Part shown: positions 1 to 7,944 of the stretch, piece after piece
Numbering within the stretch: the first letter of the stretch is position 1
Layout of the letters: each line of letters starts with the position of its first letter
Assembly (NCBI GenBank): GCA_002327415.1
Contig: DCVU01000129.1
Coordinates: 1 to 18,707 of the forward strand
Direction: 5' to 3'
Source of the DNA: Smithella sp. UBA2180
GTDB lineage: Bacteria > Desulfobacterota > Syntrophia > Syntrophales > Smithellaceae
Length of the DNA: 18,707 nt
Position numbers and translations under genes: made by a program
The notes under the pieces: model-generated
What the model was told of the DNA's origin: nothing
The model's database searches: none
What the model saw: only the letters and a program-made list of their open reading frames with translations

Positions 1-1
1 C

Positions 2-430
2 GCCTCCGTGGACATTAAGCAGGGATTTGTTCTGGCTACGGAGATGACTCCTGCTTCGCATCATGACAGTCCTTATCGTCCACTTTGTGTGGCTGGTAGT
101 TGTCATACGAAAGAACCTATTAAAAAGGTTTATGCGGATAAAGGGTATTTTGGAAAACCAAATAGAGAGTTTCTTGCTTTGAATAAAATTGCAGATGGCA
201 TCATGCGTAAAGCAACAATCGGTACTGAGCTTACGGAATATGAAACAGAACGTAACAAAGCTATTTCTAAAGTCCGGTATATCGTTGAACAGTATTTCGG
301 ATTAAGCCATTTATACAACAAGGCATACAGGGCAAGGTTTCCGAAGTTGATTAAAAATGCTCTTGATGCGCTCTTCCGGCAGATGGCTTTTAATCTCTTT
401 AGGGCTTCAAGAATACTAAAGACGGCGTAA
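2..430 (+). CDS. IS5-family transposase, C-terminal part
   Basis: This is a DDE transposase that would catalyse cut-and-paste movement of its own element. The reading frame is open to the window edge, so the N-terminus is missing; an apparent GTG at position 8 is not a credible start. The whole catalytic triad appears to be present: an Asp in the SVDIK segment at the very start, the second Asp in YADKGYFG, and the Glu in RYIVEQYFG, which has the R-x3-E spacing typical of the IS4/IS5 group. TPASHHDS between the first two acidic residues is also typical. The frame is intact to a TAA stop. It shares no function with the sugar genes. Confidence 0.85.
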   Translation, partial: ASVDIKQGFVLATEMTPASHHDSPYRPLCVAGSCHTKEPIKKVYADKGYFGKPNREFLALNKIADGIMRKATIGTELTEYETERNKAISKVRYIVEQYFGLSHLYNKAYRARFPKLIKNALDALFRQMAFNLFRASRILKTA

Positions 431-439
431 CCGATGGCG

Positions 440-456
440 GTGTGTCGCGGACACAC
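440..456. other. Perfect 7-bp hairpin in the IS tail
   Basis: GTGTGTC, loop GCG, GACACAC form a perfect stem 10 bases after the transposase stop. There is no U-run on either strand, so it does not look like an intrinsic terminator. It may stabilise the transposase mRNA end or block read-through; the role is unknown. Confidence 0.5.
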
Positions 457-473
457 GGCAAAGTCAATAATCC

Positions 474-488
474 GCCCGTTAACCGGGC
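474..488. other. Second hairpin in the IS tail
   Basis: GCCCG, loop TTAAC, CGGGC form a 5-bp GC-only stem, 17 bases after the first hairpin. No U-run follows. The two stems together are the only obvious structure between the transposase stop and the terminal repeat. Confidence 0.45.
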
Positions 489-611
489 ATACTTGGAGGT
501 AAAATGGATTCATCATAGCTTGAAATAAGCGCTCAAAGTGGAATTTGTGGTCTTCACAGTCGAAGAATTTTCTCCAAAATGTCCTCATTTTTAATCACTG
601 CCGGAATATAT

Positions 612-628
612 AGTTTTGCAAAGCTCTC
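612..628 (-). repeat. Right terminal inverted repeat of the left IS
   Basis: Read inward from the element end, the sequence is GAGAGCTTTGCAAAACT. It differs at two of 17 positions from 18685-18701 (GAGACCTTTGCACAACT). GAGA..CTTTGCA ends of this sort are usual for IS5-family elements. Beyond the first 17 bases the two ends diverge, as expected for left and right ends of one element type. Confidence 0.75.
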
Positions 629-785
629 GAATTATCTTAGCGTAATTGAACTATGACAATTAGATGTAAAACTACTATCTAAAAAATATTTGGAACATGA
701 AATATGCCGGGTTTCTTTTCGATGATAAAACCATTGACGAATGGATTGATTAAAAATAAATATCTTAATTTGAGGTAGTAAATTA
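629..785. other. AT-rich gap between the IS end and the tRNA-like gene
   Basis: I see no gene, hairpin or promoter that I can support here. Together with the IS tail and the tRNA region it makes up the gene-poor stretch between the transposase stop (430) and the acyltransferase stop (951). The only open frame is an 18-codon one that I rejected. Confidence 0.5.
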
Positions 786-860
786 TGGAGCCGGCGGAAG
801 GATTTGAACACTTCATCAACTGATTACGGATCAGCTGCTTTACTTTTAAGCTACACCGGC
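786..860 (-). tRNA. Degenerate tRNA-Thr (CGT)-like gene, probably a pseudo-tRNA
   Basis: The minus strand folds as a tRNA with encoded CCA (75 nt). Acceptor stem GCCGGTG/CGCCGGC pairs with one G-T. D-stem is GCTT/AAGC. Anticodon stem GCTGA/TCAGT holds loop TCCGTAA, placing CGT at positions 34-36, which would read ACG (Thr). The acceptor and anticodon stems match what is usual for bacterial tRNA-Thr(CGT). Three defects suggest decay: the D-loop AAAAGTA lacks the G18-G19 pair, the invariant U33 is C, and the T-stem GAAGTG/CCTTC needs a bulged T to pair around loop TTCAAAT. A well-formed promoter sits just upstream, so a divergent functional tRNA cannot be excluded. Confidence 0.7.
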
Positions 861-875
861 GTTGCGTTGAAATCT

Positions 876-902
876 TTTATATGAGCATCTTTGCTTTGTC
901 AA
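876..902 (-). promoter_or_regulatory. Sigma70-type promoter for the tRNA-like gene
   Basis: On the minus strand a perfect TTGACA (897-902) is followed after 15 bases by TATAAA (876-881), or after 16 by ATAAAA. The -10 box ends about 15 bases before the first acceptor-stem base at 860, a normal distance for a tRNA with a short leader. The spacer is slightly shorter than the ideal 17. Confidence 0.5.
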
Positions 903-950
903 TATTTATTATGCATGGTTGTATCTAGTAAATTAAATAATATTAAAGGT

Positions 951-1844
951 TTATTCTTCACTCTTTGGTTCAGGATATTTCTTTGCATACCACTTTGCGC
1001 GTAGGTCAAGTAGCAAGTATAGAAGTTTTTCTGGTATTAGTTGTTGCATGCCATTATGGATTTTAAGTTTAAGACCGATTTTGCCCAACAAAGTTATAGG
1101 TATATAATATCTTGGTAGTTTTATCATCTCAAAACCATTTCGTTCTTTAAAGTCTATTATCGGACTTTTTGTTTTATTGCCGTAAACATAATTACCGTAA
1201 ATGAAATAAGCCATCTTCCTTTCGCAGCAAACTTCAACAGCTTTAGCAATCAACAGGTTAGTTGTTCTCTTATCCTGATGTTTATTCATCGATAAAATTT
1301 GCATGATTCGCGCGACTCTTCCAATGTATACTAATTTAATAAATCCAATCAACGTCCCATCATAATAAGCACAGATAAAGTCGCTGATGTTTAAATATGA
1401 TGAATTATCTCTTTTAACTATGTCAAAGTTTTTACCATAGTGCGGGAATTTTCTGCCCTGCCGTATCGGATTTTCATTATAAATATTCATCAATCCATTG
1501 ACAAGATCATCATTAAATTCTGATATTTTAACAGTGACCCCTCTCTTGTATCCCCGACGTACATTTTTTCTTGTTGCCTGGGGCAATCTTTTTGTCCACC
1601 ATTCATCATAGGTAGTGATGGGTATCGCGGCAACATTGTCCCATTCCATATAATAACCATATTTAGGAACAGCGTCCGGCAACTTTTGGTAAAACGTGAA
1701 TATGTCTGCCCGCTTACCTATCCGTTTTAATTGTTTTACAAATATTTCCGGATTTTCGATTTGAAAATCAAGCCAGATCTCATCCTTTATGCTTGCCAGT
1801 TTTATTAGTTTGCCTTCAATTAAAAAATCCATATTTTGTCTCAT
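951..1844 (-). CDS. GNAT/FemAB-like acyltransferase
   Basis: This is a soluble protein of 297 residues resembling the FemAB/BioF2-like branch of the GNAT superfamily, which transfers acyl or aminoacyl groups to amino groups on sugars or peptides. Supporting signs are the basic stretch EWWTKRLPQATRKNVRRGYKRG (around residues 81-102, quoted only in part elsewhere), typical of this branch, then a GNAT-like core with IGFIKLVYIGRVARIMQ (166-182) and a C-terminal KERNGFEMIKLPRYYIP block where GNAT proteins usually close the fold. The ATG at 1844 was chosen because GGTGAG lies 6 bases upstream. ATGs at 1847 and 1865 are in frame, the latter without a ribosome binding site. It is the last gene of the minus-strand cluster, 115 bases after the polymerase. 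The substrate is unknown; an amino sugar of the local polymer is plausible. Confidence 0.7.
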   Translation of the reverse strand: MRQNMDFLIEGKLIKLASIKDEIWLDFQIENPEIFVKQLKRIGKRADIFTFYQKLPDAVPKYGYYMEWDNVAAIPITTYDEWWTKRLPQATRKNVRRGYKRGVTVKISEFNDDLVNGLMNIYNENPIRQGRKFPHYGKNFDIVKRDNSSYLNISDFICAYYDGTLIGFIKLVYIGRVARIMQILSMNKHQDKRTTNLLIAKAVEVCCERKMAYFIYGNYVYGNKTKSPIIDFKERNGFEMIKLPRYYIPITLLGKIGLKLKIHNGMQQLIPEKLLYLLLDLRAKWYAKKYPEPKSEE

Positions 1845-1959
1845 CATAATCTCACCACCACGCATAAGTCATATGTTTTTACAGCTATTAGACATAACTG
1901 TTTTAACTTCTCTGTAATATTAAAGTTGTTTGGCATTTATCAATATAATTAAATACGAG

Positions 1960-3318
1960 CTATCTATTTTTTAATATTGCTCCGGTTGCCGCCATGACCT
2001 TATTTTGCCCAGTTTTTTCTTTTTTTGGTACCGATATTACTGCAAAAAGTATAAAAAGGAAAATATTGTTAACCCCAGCGAATGTTGCTTCTGTCCAGCT
2101 ATAGAGGCAAACAATCACAATCAAGGCAAGTCGTAGTATTGCTGCCGGATAGTTAATTAAAAGATAGCTATGAAACTTTTTTAAACCCGAGATTATCCAA
2201 GCTAAAATAAAAAGAACGCCTATAATACCGAGGTTTAAGTACATTTCCAAGTATCCATTGTGCGCCGAAAAAACATCATCAGCTAGATTTTGCATCCTTG
2301 CGCTTGCGTAGAAACTTTCAAAGCCATAACCGACTATAGGATTCCTGACCAATGAAAAATATGTTTTCCAAATATCAACTCGTTCGGTAAAATCAGGTTT
2401 GCGGCCAAGCAAGGCAATAATGGTATCTTTAATACCAATGGCAAATTCCATGATGGCAAATAAAACCGCACATATAATTAAAATAACCAATATCTTCTGA
2501 GGGTTTCTTTTTATTGCAGGATATTGGCTAAAAGCAAAGAGCCCTATGGCCACGACCATGCAAGCAAAGGATGTGGCACTGTTTGCCATATAAAAAAGCC
2601 ATATAAGCATGGAAACGATTATAAGATATATGGAAAAATGCAGTTTCTGCCCTGATAAGTTTTTTGCCCTGCAACTGATAAGTAAATTCCACGCAAAATA
2701 AATACCGGTAACTAAACAAATTTGTCCGAGTGCATTTTTTTGAAAACCAACACCTGTGAACATAGGTTGACCACTTTTGGCATAAGCTCTGCCTAATTCT
2801 GGATAAAACTTTACAAAGAGCACTGATAGTGGCAATAATAGAAATGCAAGACGTTTCAGGACGACGCCAAACGCTACATAAGGCCGTGCTTCGGTTAATA
2901 CCACCAGAACCATAATCACATTGCCCAATGCTTTGAACCATCTTTTAAATGAAACAAACGTATAGTCAGACCATAAACAGCTCAACAAACCAAAAGCGAA
3001 ATACAACCATATCCAGGTATTGTCTTTGAATATTGAACTCCAGTTAAGTCTTCGTTTCAACAATACAAAAATGCCGCTGAAAATAAGCATCATGTATACG
3101 GATCGATCAATAGGACTGCCTTCGAGATAAGCATCTGTGGTTATCATTTGAGGTGGGCCAAGATTTAACCATTGTCCGACAGTGCGTGACCCTGCAAGAG
3201 CCATCCAGATGAAAGGTATCCATATGGCATGAGAAACACCTTCATTATTCTTTCGATCCATGTAGAAAAGATAAAGGATGATAAAAATAAAGATTAGAAG
3301 TGCAAATTGTTTTGGCAT
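1960..3318 (-). CDS. O-antigen ligase / Wzy-type polysaccharide polymerase
   Basis: This is a polytopic inner-membrane protein (452 residues, roughly 10-12 hydrophobic segments) of the Wzy_C/ExoQ-like family, which polymerises undecaprenyl-linked repeat units or ligates glycan in the periplasm. Diagnostic blocks are TGVGFQKNALGQ (188-199), GRKPDFTERVDIW (305-317), NPIVGYGFESF (326-336) and SAHNGYLEMYLNLGIIG (351-367). The last two surround the large periplasmic loop region that carries the conserved Arg and His of this family. The start is 6 bases after the SGNH hydrolase stop and has no Shine-Dalgarno sequence, so translational coupling is likely. In a cluster with acylation genes and no lipid A core genes, a polymerase role is more likely than a ligase role. 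Confidence 0.85.
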   Translation of the reverse strand: MPKQFALLIFIFIILYLFYMDRKNNEGVSHAIWIPFIWMALAGSRTVGQWLNLGPPQMITTDAYLEGSPIDRSVYMMLIFSGIFVLLKRRLNWSSIFKDNTWIWLYFAFGLLSCLWSDYTFVSFKRWFKALGNVIMVLVVLTEARPYVAFGVVLKRLAFLLLPLSVLFVKFYPELGRAYAKSGQPMFTGVGFQKNALGQICLVTGIYFAWNLLISCRAKNLSGQKLHFSIYLIIVSMLIWLFYMANSATSFACMVVAIGLFAFSQYPAIKRNPQKILVILIICAVLFAIMEFAIGIKDTIIALLGRKPDFTERVDIWKTYFSLVRNPIVGYGFESFYASARMQNLADDVFSAHNGYLEMYLNLGIIGVLFILAWIISGLKKFHSYLLINYPAAILRLALIVIVCLYSWTEATFAGVNNIFLFILFAVISVPKKEKTGQNKVMAATGAILKNR

Positions 3319-3324
3319 ATTAGA

Positions 3325-4518
3325 TTATGGTTGATTTTTATTAACGTTGCTGTTCCAAGGGGGTAGTTGCAAATTACGCCATTGAAGGGCTATTGAATCT
3401 GTTGCTGCGTGGAGACCTGCGGCAATCCAATGTCCGTCATAAACAAAATAACAAGGTGTTTCTTTGTGCCGCTTACGGAGTGCCACGCGGGGATCAAGTA
3501 AGGGGATATTATGTTGCACGCAAAAGTCTGTTATTTGCTTTAAGGGCTGATTAATATTAATTTGCTGCGCTTTTAGACCACTTGCTGACAATGTTTGTCT
3601 GAGCTGTTCAATGTCTATCTCTAGCTTCATTGGTGCGGACATTATAATTAATTGTATGCCATCTTTATTTGTTTCCTTATTAAGATTTTGCAAATAGCTG
3701 AATGTGATAGCCCAGGCCTTAGTTATATTTTCCGTTTGCGGTACCATATATGGTTCTAATTGAGGATTCTGGCCTTTAGCTTTTGAATTCATCCACATGC
3801 TTATATGACCTACAATATCATTGTAATATAAAAAATTACGAAGCAGAATATAAAATTCGCTGTTCCAAGAGAGCCACTTCCGAAGTTTCGTAATTGAAAT
3901 TTTATTTTCTATATGCTGTTTTTGACCTTGTCTAAATGTGCCCAAGATCATACCATCCTGTATAATATACTGCATGAATGCGTTGCTGGAATCATAATCG
4001 TCTGGAGACAACACCACTATGACGGCATCCGGGTTTAAGATTGATGCCCAGCGGCGGTATGCTTTCCAATAATTATAAGGGGAATAACCACCGCAGGCTG
4101 CATTGATAACTTCGATCTTAACGGTGACACCAGCCTGATCTGCGATGCTCTGAAGCGATCTCTCCAATTGTCTGGCCAGGCTGTCTTCAATCGGCATGCC
4201 ATGACTTGCCGAAAACGAATCACCTAGTAACAGAATTCTGAAAACACCCTTTTTTTTAGGGCCGTATTCGCGATCCCGAAGACCAATGCTGTTTATTTGA
4301 TAAAGCACATTGTATTCTCTACCTTTTTCATGAGTTGAAGCGTATGGTTTGTATGTAAATCCAATTAAGTTATCTGATTGAAATATGTTCATTTGTGAAT
4401 CTACATTTTGCGGCAGTAGTGTTCGTGTAAAAAATTCACCCCATAGCAGTGCGATAGGTAATATAACCGCTATTAATAAAAAGCGTTTAAGCCAAGTATG
4501 TATAATTAATTTCCTCAT
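3325..4518 (-). CDS. SGNH/GDSL-type periplasmic O-acyltransferase-like protein (AlgJ/AlgX type)
   Basis: This 397-residue protein has an N-terminal membrane anchor (about 12-27), so it should sit on the periplasmic face. An SGNH hydrolase fold follows: block I GDSF with nucleophile Ser101, block II around CGGYSPYNYW (142-151), block III SPDDYD (171-176), and block V DGHW with Asp361 and His363. This family acts as acyl-esterase or, with an MBOAT partner, as the periplasmic half of a glycan O-acetylation machine. The gene begins 9 bases after the MBOAT stop with no clear ribosome binding site, and its product is followed directly by the polymerase. I infer O-acetylation of the exported polymer before or during polymerisation. 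Confidence 0.8.
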   Translation of the reverse strand: MRKLIIHTWLKRFLLIAVILPIALLWGEFFTRTLLPQNVDSQMNIFQSDNLIGFTYKPYASTHEKGREYNVLYQINSIGLRDREYGPKKKGVFRILLLGDSFSASHGMPIEDSLARQLERSLQSIADQAGVTVKIEVINAACGGYSPYNYWKAYRRWASILNPDAVIVVLSPDDYDSSNAFMQYIIQDGMILGTFRQGQKQHIENKISITKLRKWLSWNSEFYILLRNFLYYNDIVGHISMWMNSKAKGQNPQLEPYMVPQTENITKAWAITFSYLQNLNKETNKDGIQLIIMSAPMKLEIDIEQLRQTLSASGLKAQQININQPLKQITDFCVQHNIPLLDPRVALRKRHKETPCYFVYDGHWIAAGLHAATDSIALQWRNLQLPPWNSNVNKNQP

Positions 4519-4527
4519 TAAAAAATT

Positions 4528-5955
4528 CTAAAACTGAAAATAAATAAAAGGAGTGATTGTGCCTACATGGGCAATAGCGGCAGCAAGTGTGCTAAAAAAG
4601 AGAAATTGTGCAACTAAGTATCTAATAGCTGTGTGTTCATGCCTGTCTGTGAGCCACGTTTGACTCTTAAGCCAAGTTTGCGCTAAGTCAAGAGCCAGCA
4701 CCAGAAGTCCTGCGAATATTATTGAAAAGGCAAAGCCTGTAAACTGTTGGAAACGGAAAAGTCCTTCAAAGTATTTTAGTGCAATTGTAAAATTTGGTGA
4801 TTTGAACAGTACCCACGTTAGTGCCACGATATGAAATGTTAGGATTATCTTTCCAAATTCTACTATTCTACGGCTGTAATTTATGGGCCATGAAATGTCC
4901 ACCTTTCTACCACGAAGGATAATGCGATGTGCTGATATATAAAGCCCATGTGTGAGACCCCAAATAATAAATGTCCACGCTGCGCCATGCCAAAGACCAC
5001 ATAGTAAAAATGTAATAATCAGGTTTGTATAAGTTCGAATATTTCCAGCGCGGTTCCCTCCAAGTGGAATATATAGGTAGTCTCGCAGCCAGGTAGAAAG
5101 AGAGATATGCCACCTTCTCCAGAATTCCGTTATGCTTCTGCTCAAGTAAGGTGCATTAAAGTTTTCCATAATTCGAAATCCAAGGATGAGTGCAATACCC
5201 CTCGCAATATCGGTATATCCGGAAAAATCACAATAGATCTGAATAGTGAATGCATAAACGCCGGTCCATAACTGACCACTTGTCATTAAATCCGGTGAAG
5301 CAAATATTTTGTCGGCAATTGGTGCAAGCGTATCCGCAATTGCGACTTTTTTAAAGTAGCCCAGTAGTATTAAATTCAGTCCTGATAAAACCTGTGCCTT
5401 TGTTATTTGACGCGGGCTAGCTATTTGAGGCAGCAGGTTAGTTGCACGTTCAATAGGTCCTGCAAGGAGTTGCGGGAAAAAACAAACGAATAATGCAAAG
5501 TCAATAAAGTTTTTTGTTGGTCCAAGTTTATCACGATAAATATCAATTGTATAAGTCATGGTTTGAAATGTATAGAAGCTGATACCAACCGGAAGAATTA
5601 TTTGCAGTAGCGGTATGTTAGAATGAAGCCCAAAGACTGCTAGCGCAGACGCAGCTGAGTCAACAAAGAAATTAAAATACTTGAAAAAGCAGAGGATGCT
5701 TAAGTTCGAAACAATACCTAAAGTTACTAGAAATTTCTTTTCATTTTGTTTGCCAGATTCACCAAGCTTTAGACCAATAATAAAGTTTATTATCGTTAAG
5801 GCGAAAAGAAGAAAAATGAAGCGCCAGTCCCAGTAACCATAAAAGATATAGCTCGCCAGTATAAGAAAAATGTTTTGCACACGGTGAGGCAGACGTGGGT
5901 AAACTAAAAAAACGACGACAATAAATACAACAAATATTAAAGAATTAAAAAGCAT
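4528..5955 (-). CDS. MBOAT-family membrane O-acyltransferase (AlgI-like)
   Basis: This is a 475-residue polytopic membrane protein that would bring acyl groups across or to the inner membrane for glycan modification. Family blocks occur in the usual order: YGYWDWRF (39-46), PVGISFYTFQ (122-131), FPQLLAGPIER (160-170), CDFSGYTDIARG (242-253), FWRRWHISLSTWLRDYLYIPLGG (278-300, active-site region with His283), and GLWHGAAW (320-327, His323, the conserved catalytic histidine). The length is normal for AlgI. It forms a tight block with the SGNH protein and polymerase downstream. The gene has no strong Shine-Dalgarno and starts 88 bases after the preceding GT2. Confidence 0.92.
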   Translation of the reverse strand: MLFNSLIFVVFIVVVFLVYPRLPHRVQNIFLILASYIFYGYWDWRFIFLLFALTIINFIIGLKLGESGKQNEKKFLVTLGIVSNLSILCFFKYFNFFVDSAASALAVFGLHSNIPLLQIILPVGISFYTFQTMTYTIDIYRDKLGPTKNFIDFALFVCFFPQLLAGPIERATNLLPQIASPRQITKAQVLSGLNLILLGYFKKVAIADTLAPIADKIFASPDLMTSGQLWTGVYAFTIQIYCDFSGYTDIARGIALILGFRIMENFNAPYLSRSITEFWRRWHISLSTWLRDYLYIPLGGNRAGNIRTYTNLIITFLLCGLWHGAAWTFIIWGLTHGLYISAHRIILRGRKVDISWPINYSRRIVEFGKIILTFHIVALTWVLFKSPNFTIALKYFEGLFRFQQFTGFAFSIIFAGLLVLALDLAQTWLKSQTWLTDRHEHTAIRYLVAQFLFFSTLAAAIAHVGTITPFIYFQF

Positions 5956-6043
5956 GATATTTCAAAAATTGTTTAGTAAAAGATATTATAAATTGTCAGT
6001 TTCAAATCATTGGAGATTGAAATATGAAAAATAAGTAAATGGA

Positions 6044-6961
6044 TTAAAAATCTTTTTCTTTAATTAGGGATAAACCACAAATCCCCAATAATTTACCTAT
6101 ATGGTCGCAGTCCTTGATCAGATATTTCATGAATACGTGCTGTCCAAATAAAAGGAAAAACGGTAAAATCGTTGTATATAAAATAAAGGCTAATGCAGAT
6201 TTCATCGTGTTTAAAGAAAATAATCTTGAATTGACAGCATTTACTTCACCACGGAGCAGAGCCCTCTTCAAATAGTAGCATTTCTTAAATCTTTCCTGAG
6301 GAACGATTTCATAAACGCTGGCTTCATTACACCAAATGAATGTAAAACCATTTATCATCATTCTTTTAAAAAAATCAACATCTTCGCCACCAGTTCTTCC
6401 AAATTGGGGATTAAAATGGATTGCTTTGTTGATGAATAACTCTTTACTGAGCAGAACATTTCCAGTGCGCGTTTGAATAGGATTCTTTAATATGGTGCCG
6501 GTCAGGAAAGATGACCTCTCACAGATTCTGCTTTTGATTATCCACTGCGGGGGTGTCTCTTCAAAATATGGCTTAACGGGTCCGAGAATACCGGCACATT
6601 TGTATTTGTTTATTGCATTAAATAAATTGATGAGCCACGTATTGTCTGGAAACTCGTCGTCATCTATAAATGCAATGAAGTTACCGCTAGCGTTTGCTAT
6701 TGCTTTATTCCTAGTGCGCGCAATGTTTTGTTCCGGTTCGCAAAAGTAATGAATTTCTATTGTGGATTTCTGCTTCCAATCAGTAACGGTGTCGTGGGCC
6801 GATTGTTTAGAATCGTTATCAACTACTACTGCCGAATAAGTAAACTGGTTTTCTGTAACCTGGTCTTGCAGTTTGCTCAACAGATTAAAAAGCATCTGTG
6901 GTCTTTTGTAAGTACAAATGCAAACGGAGATATGGTTATCGGTTAATAGTTGACTTTTCAT
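6044..6961 (-). CDS. Family 2 glycosyltransferase with C-terminal membrane segment
   Basis: This is a GT-A fold inverting glycosyltransferase of 305 residues that would add one sugar to the lipid-linked repeat unit on the cytoplasmic face. Visible are the N-terminal strand ISVCICTYKRP (11-21), the nucleotide-binding VVVDNDS (45-51), the metal-binding DDDE (100-103) and the GGEDVDFFKRM block (191-201), which supplies the usual catalytic-base ED. A hydrophobic segment near 255-273 should hold it at the membrane. No Shine-Dalgarno precedes the ATG; instead the mRNA leader carries a phased CCTT heptamer array 25-52 bases upstream. The sugar specificity cannot be read from sequence. Confidence 0.88.
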   Translation of the reverse strand: MKSQLLTDNHISVCICTYKRPQMLFNLLSKLQDQVTENQFTYSAVVVDNDSKQSAHDTVTDWKQKSTIEIHYFCEPEQNIARTRNKAIANASGNFIAFIDDDEFPDNTWLINLFNAINKYKCAGILGPVKPYFEETPPQWIIKSRICERSSFLTGTILKNPIQTRTGNVLLSKELFINKAIHFNPQFGRTGGEDVDFFKRMMINGFTFIWCNEASVYEIVPQERFKKCYYLKRALLRGEVNAVNSRLFSLNTMKSALAFILYTTILPFFLLFGQHVFMKYLIKDCDHIGKLLGICGLSLIKEKDF

Positions 6962-6985
6962 AAAGATGATTGACTGCTATAAAAA

Positions 6986-7013
6986 AAGGCTTAAGGCGTA
7001 AGGAAAAAGGTGC
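6986..7013. repeat. Heptamer tandem repeat, four AAGGNNN units
   Basis: On the plus strand AAGG begins at 6986, 6993, 7000 and 7007, exactly 7 bases apart (AAGGCTT, AAGGCGT, AAGGAAA, AAGGTGC). The array lies in the 104-base gap directly upstream of the GT2 gene that starts at 6961. A matching five-unit array lies upstream of the other GT2 gene. Confidence 0.65.
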
Positions 7014-7065
7014 TTTGGGTCATTTTAATATAGACGGGTATGCGGGATTCAATAGGCCTAATAAC

Positions 7066-7944
7066 TCAACTCCTTAACATCTTGTAAACTTTAGACAAAA
7101 AACCGTTTGTTTCTATATAATTATCCCGGGCTTCTGAAAGAAAACGCCTCAAAAGTACTTTCGCATCATAGGAAAAACTCGACGGCAATGAGTTAGCGCT
7201 TTGCTCTGCGAATGCAACTTTATTTCCCAAATAGTATTCTGCAATGTGCGACAAGGATTTCCATTTAACATTTCCTAAACCGTTGATCCAGTCAACCAGA
7301 TCTGTAATTGTTTTGTATCCATTCCTGAAAGCATTGTGATGTTCTACGATAATGATTGGCCGACCCGAGGAAATGTCTTCCTTGAACTGGGATTTGTCCT
7401 TCGGATACCGCCTTAGAAACAAGGGGAAGTCGTGGTATGTTGTGGTGGCGGCCCGCTTATGTTCTATCGGGGGTAATTCTTTCCCATCAGTTGAATGAAT
7501 GGTCGAGTTGAATGCCGCAAAATAGCCCTGATCTTTAAGCGCCTTCATTGCCACCGATGAGAAGTGGCCCTGTGGAAAAACGATAACTGGATCATACGGC
7601 AACCCCGTAAGCTTTTTGTGCTGTTCCATACGCCATAAAGCAGTGGATGACAAGGAGCTAAGTTGCTGGTAGTTTGTACCTCCGAATTCGTTACCAAGAT
7701 GGTTGCAACCATGCACACATATTGCGTAATAATCAGGGTTGTCAGCAAATAGCTTTATGGTTTTTGAATGGCTCCTTCTGTAGTTCCAGGGTATGAACGC
7801 AATTTCAGTGAAAAACATGTGCTCCTTCATTTCTTGGAGGAGCTTTGCGTAGTCGAGACAGCCGTACCGGGGTTTGAGAAGCGGATCGTCAATAATAAGG
7901 CAGGCCAAGGTCTCGCGCGGATTTTCTACTCCATGTTTGCTCAT
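7066..7944 (-). CDS. Divergent polysaccharide deacetylase-like (NodB fold) protein
   Basis: This 292-residue protein looks like a remote carbohydrate esterase family 4 member, which would remove N- or O-acetyl groups using a metal held by an Asp-His-His triad. Motif 1 is IIDDP (17-21), motif 2 is HGCNH (78-82, HxxxH spacing kept), the FPQGHF block (123-128) takes the place of motif 3, and EHH (201-203) sits where the C-terminal catalytic histidine is expected. There is no signal peptide, so it should act in the cytoplasm, perhaps on a sugar nucleotide or lipid-linked intermediate. It overlaps the hexapeptide acyltransferase by ATGA (7941-7944), implying coupled translation. Function is inferred from the fold motifs only. 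Confidence 0.65.
   Translation of the reverse strand: MSKHGVENPRETLACLIIDDPLLKPRYGCLDYAKLLQEMKEHMFFTEIAFIPWNYRRSHSKTIKLFADNPDYYAICVHGCNHLGNEFGGTNYQQLSSLSSTALWRMEQHKKLTGLPYDPVIVFPQGHFSSVAMKALKDQGYFAAFNSTIHSTDGKELPPIEHKRAATTTYHDFPLFLRRYPKDKSQFKEDISSGRPIIIVEHHNAFRNGYKTITDLVDWINGLGNVKWKSLSHIAEYYLGNKVAFAEQSANSLPSSFSYDAKVLLRRFLSEARDNYIETNGFLSKVYKMLRS

Larger units (their letters stand above)
1..628 (+). mobile_element. IS5-family insertion sequence, 3' portion
   Basis: The left edge of the window is the distal part of an insertion sequence: the C-terminal part of a DDE transposase, about 180 bases of non-coding tail with two hairpins, and a terminal inverted repeat ending near 628. The reverse complement of 612-628 matches 15 of 17 bases of 18685-18701 at the other window edge, which supports 628 as approximately the outer end. 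The 5' part lies outside the window. The exact end could shift by one or two bases because I could not identify the target duplication. Confidence 0.75.

Noticed and set aside
440..488. Hairpins after the transposase as an intrinsic terminator
   Set aside because: Neither stem is followed by a run of T on either strand.
130..588. 152-codon open frame on the minus strand across the IS
   Set aside because: It lies antisense to the transposase, its product is low-complexity and Cys/Leu/Arg-rich with no domain, and the transposase frame is clearly the coding one.
697..753. 18-codon open frame beginning ATG in the gap after the IS
   Set aside because: It is too short to judge, has no convincing ribosome binding site and no recognisable product.
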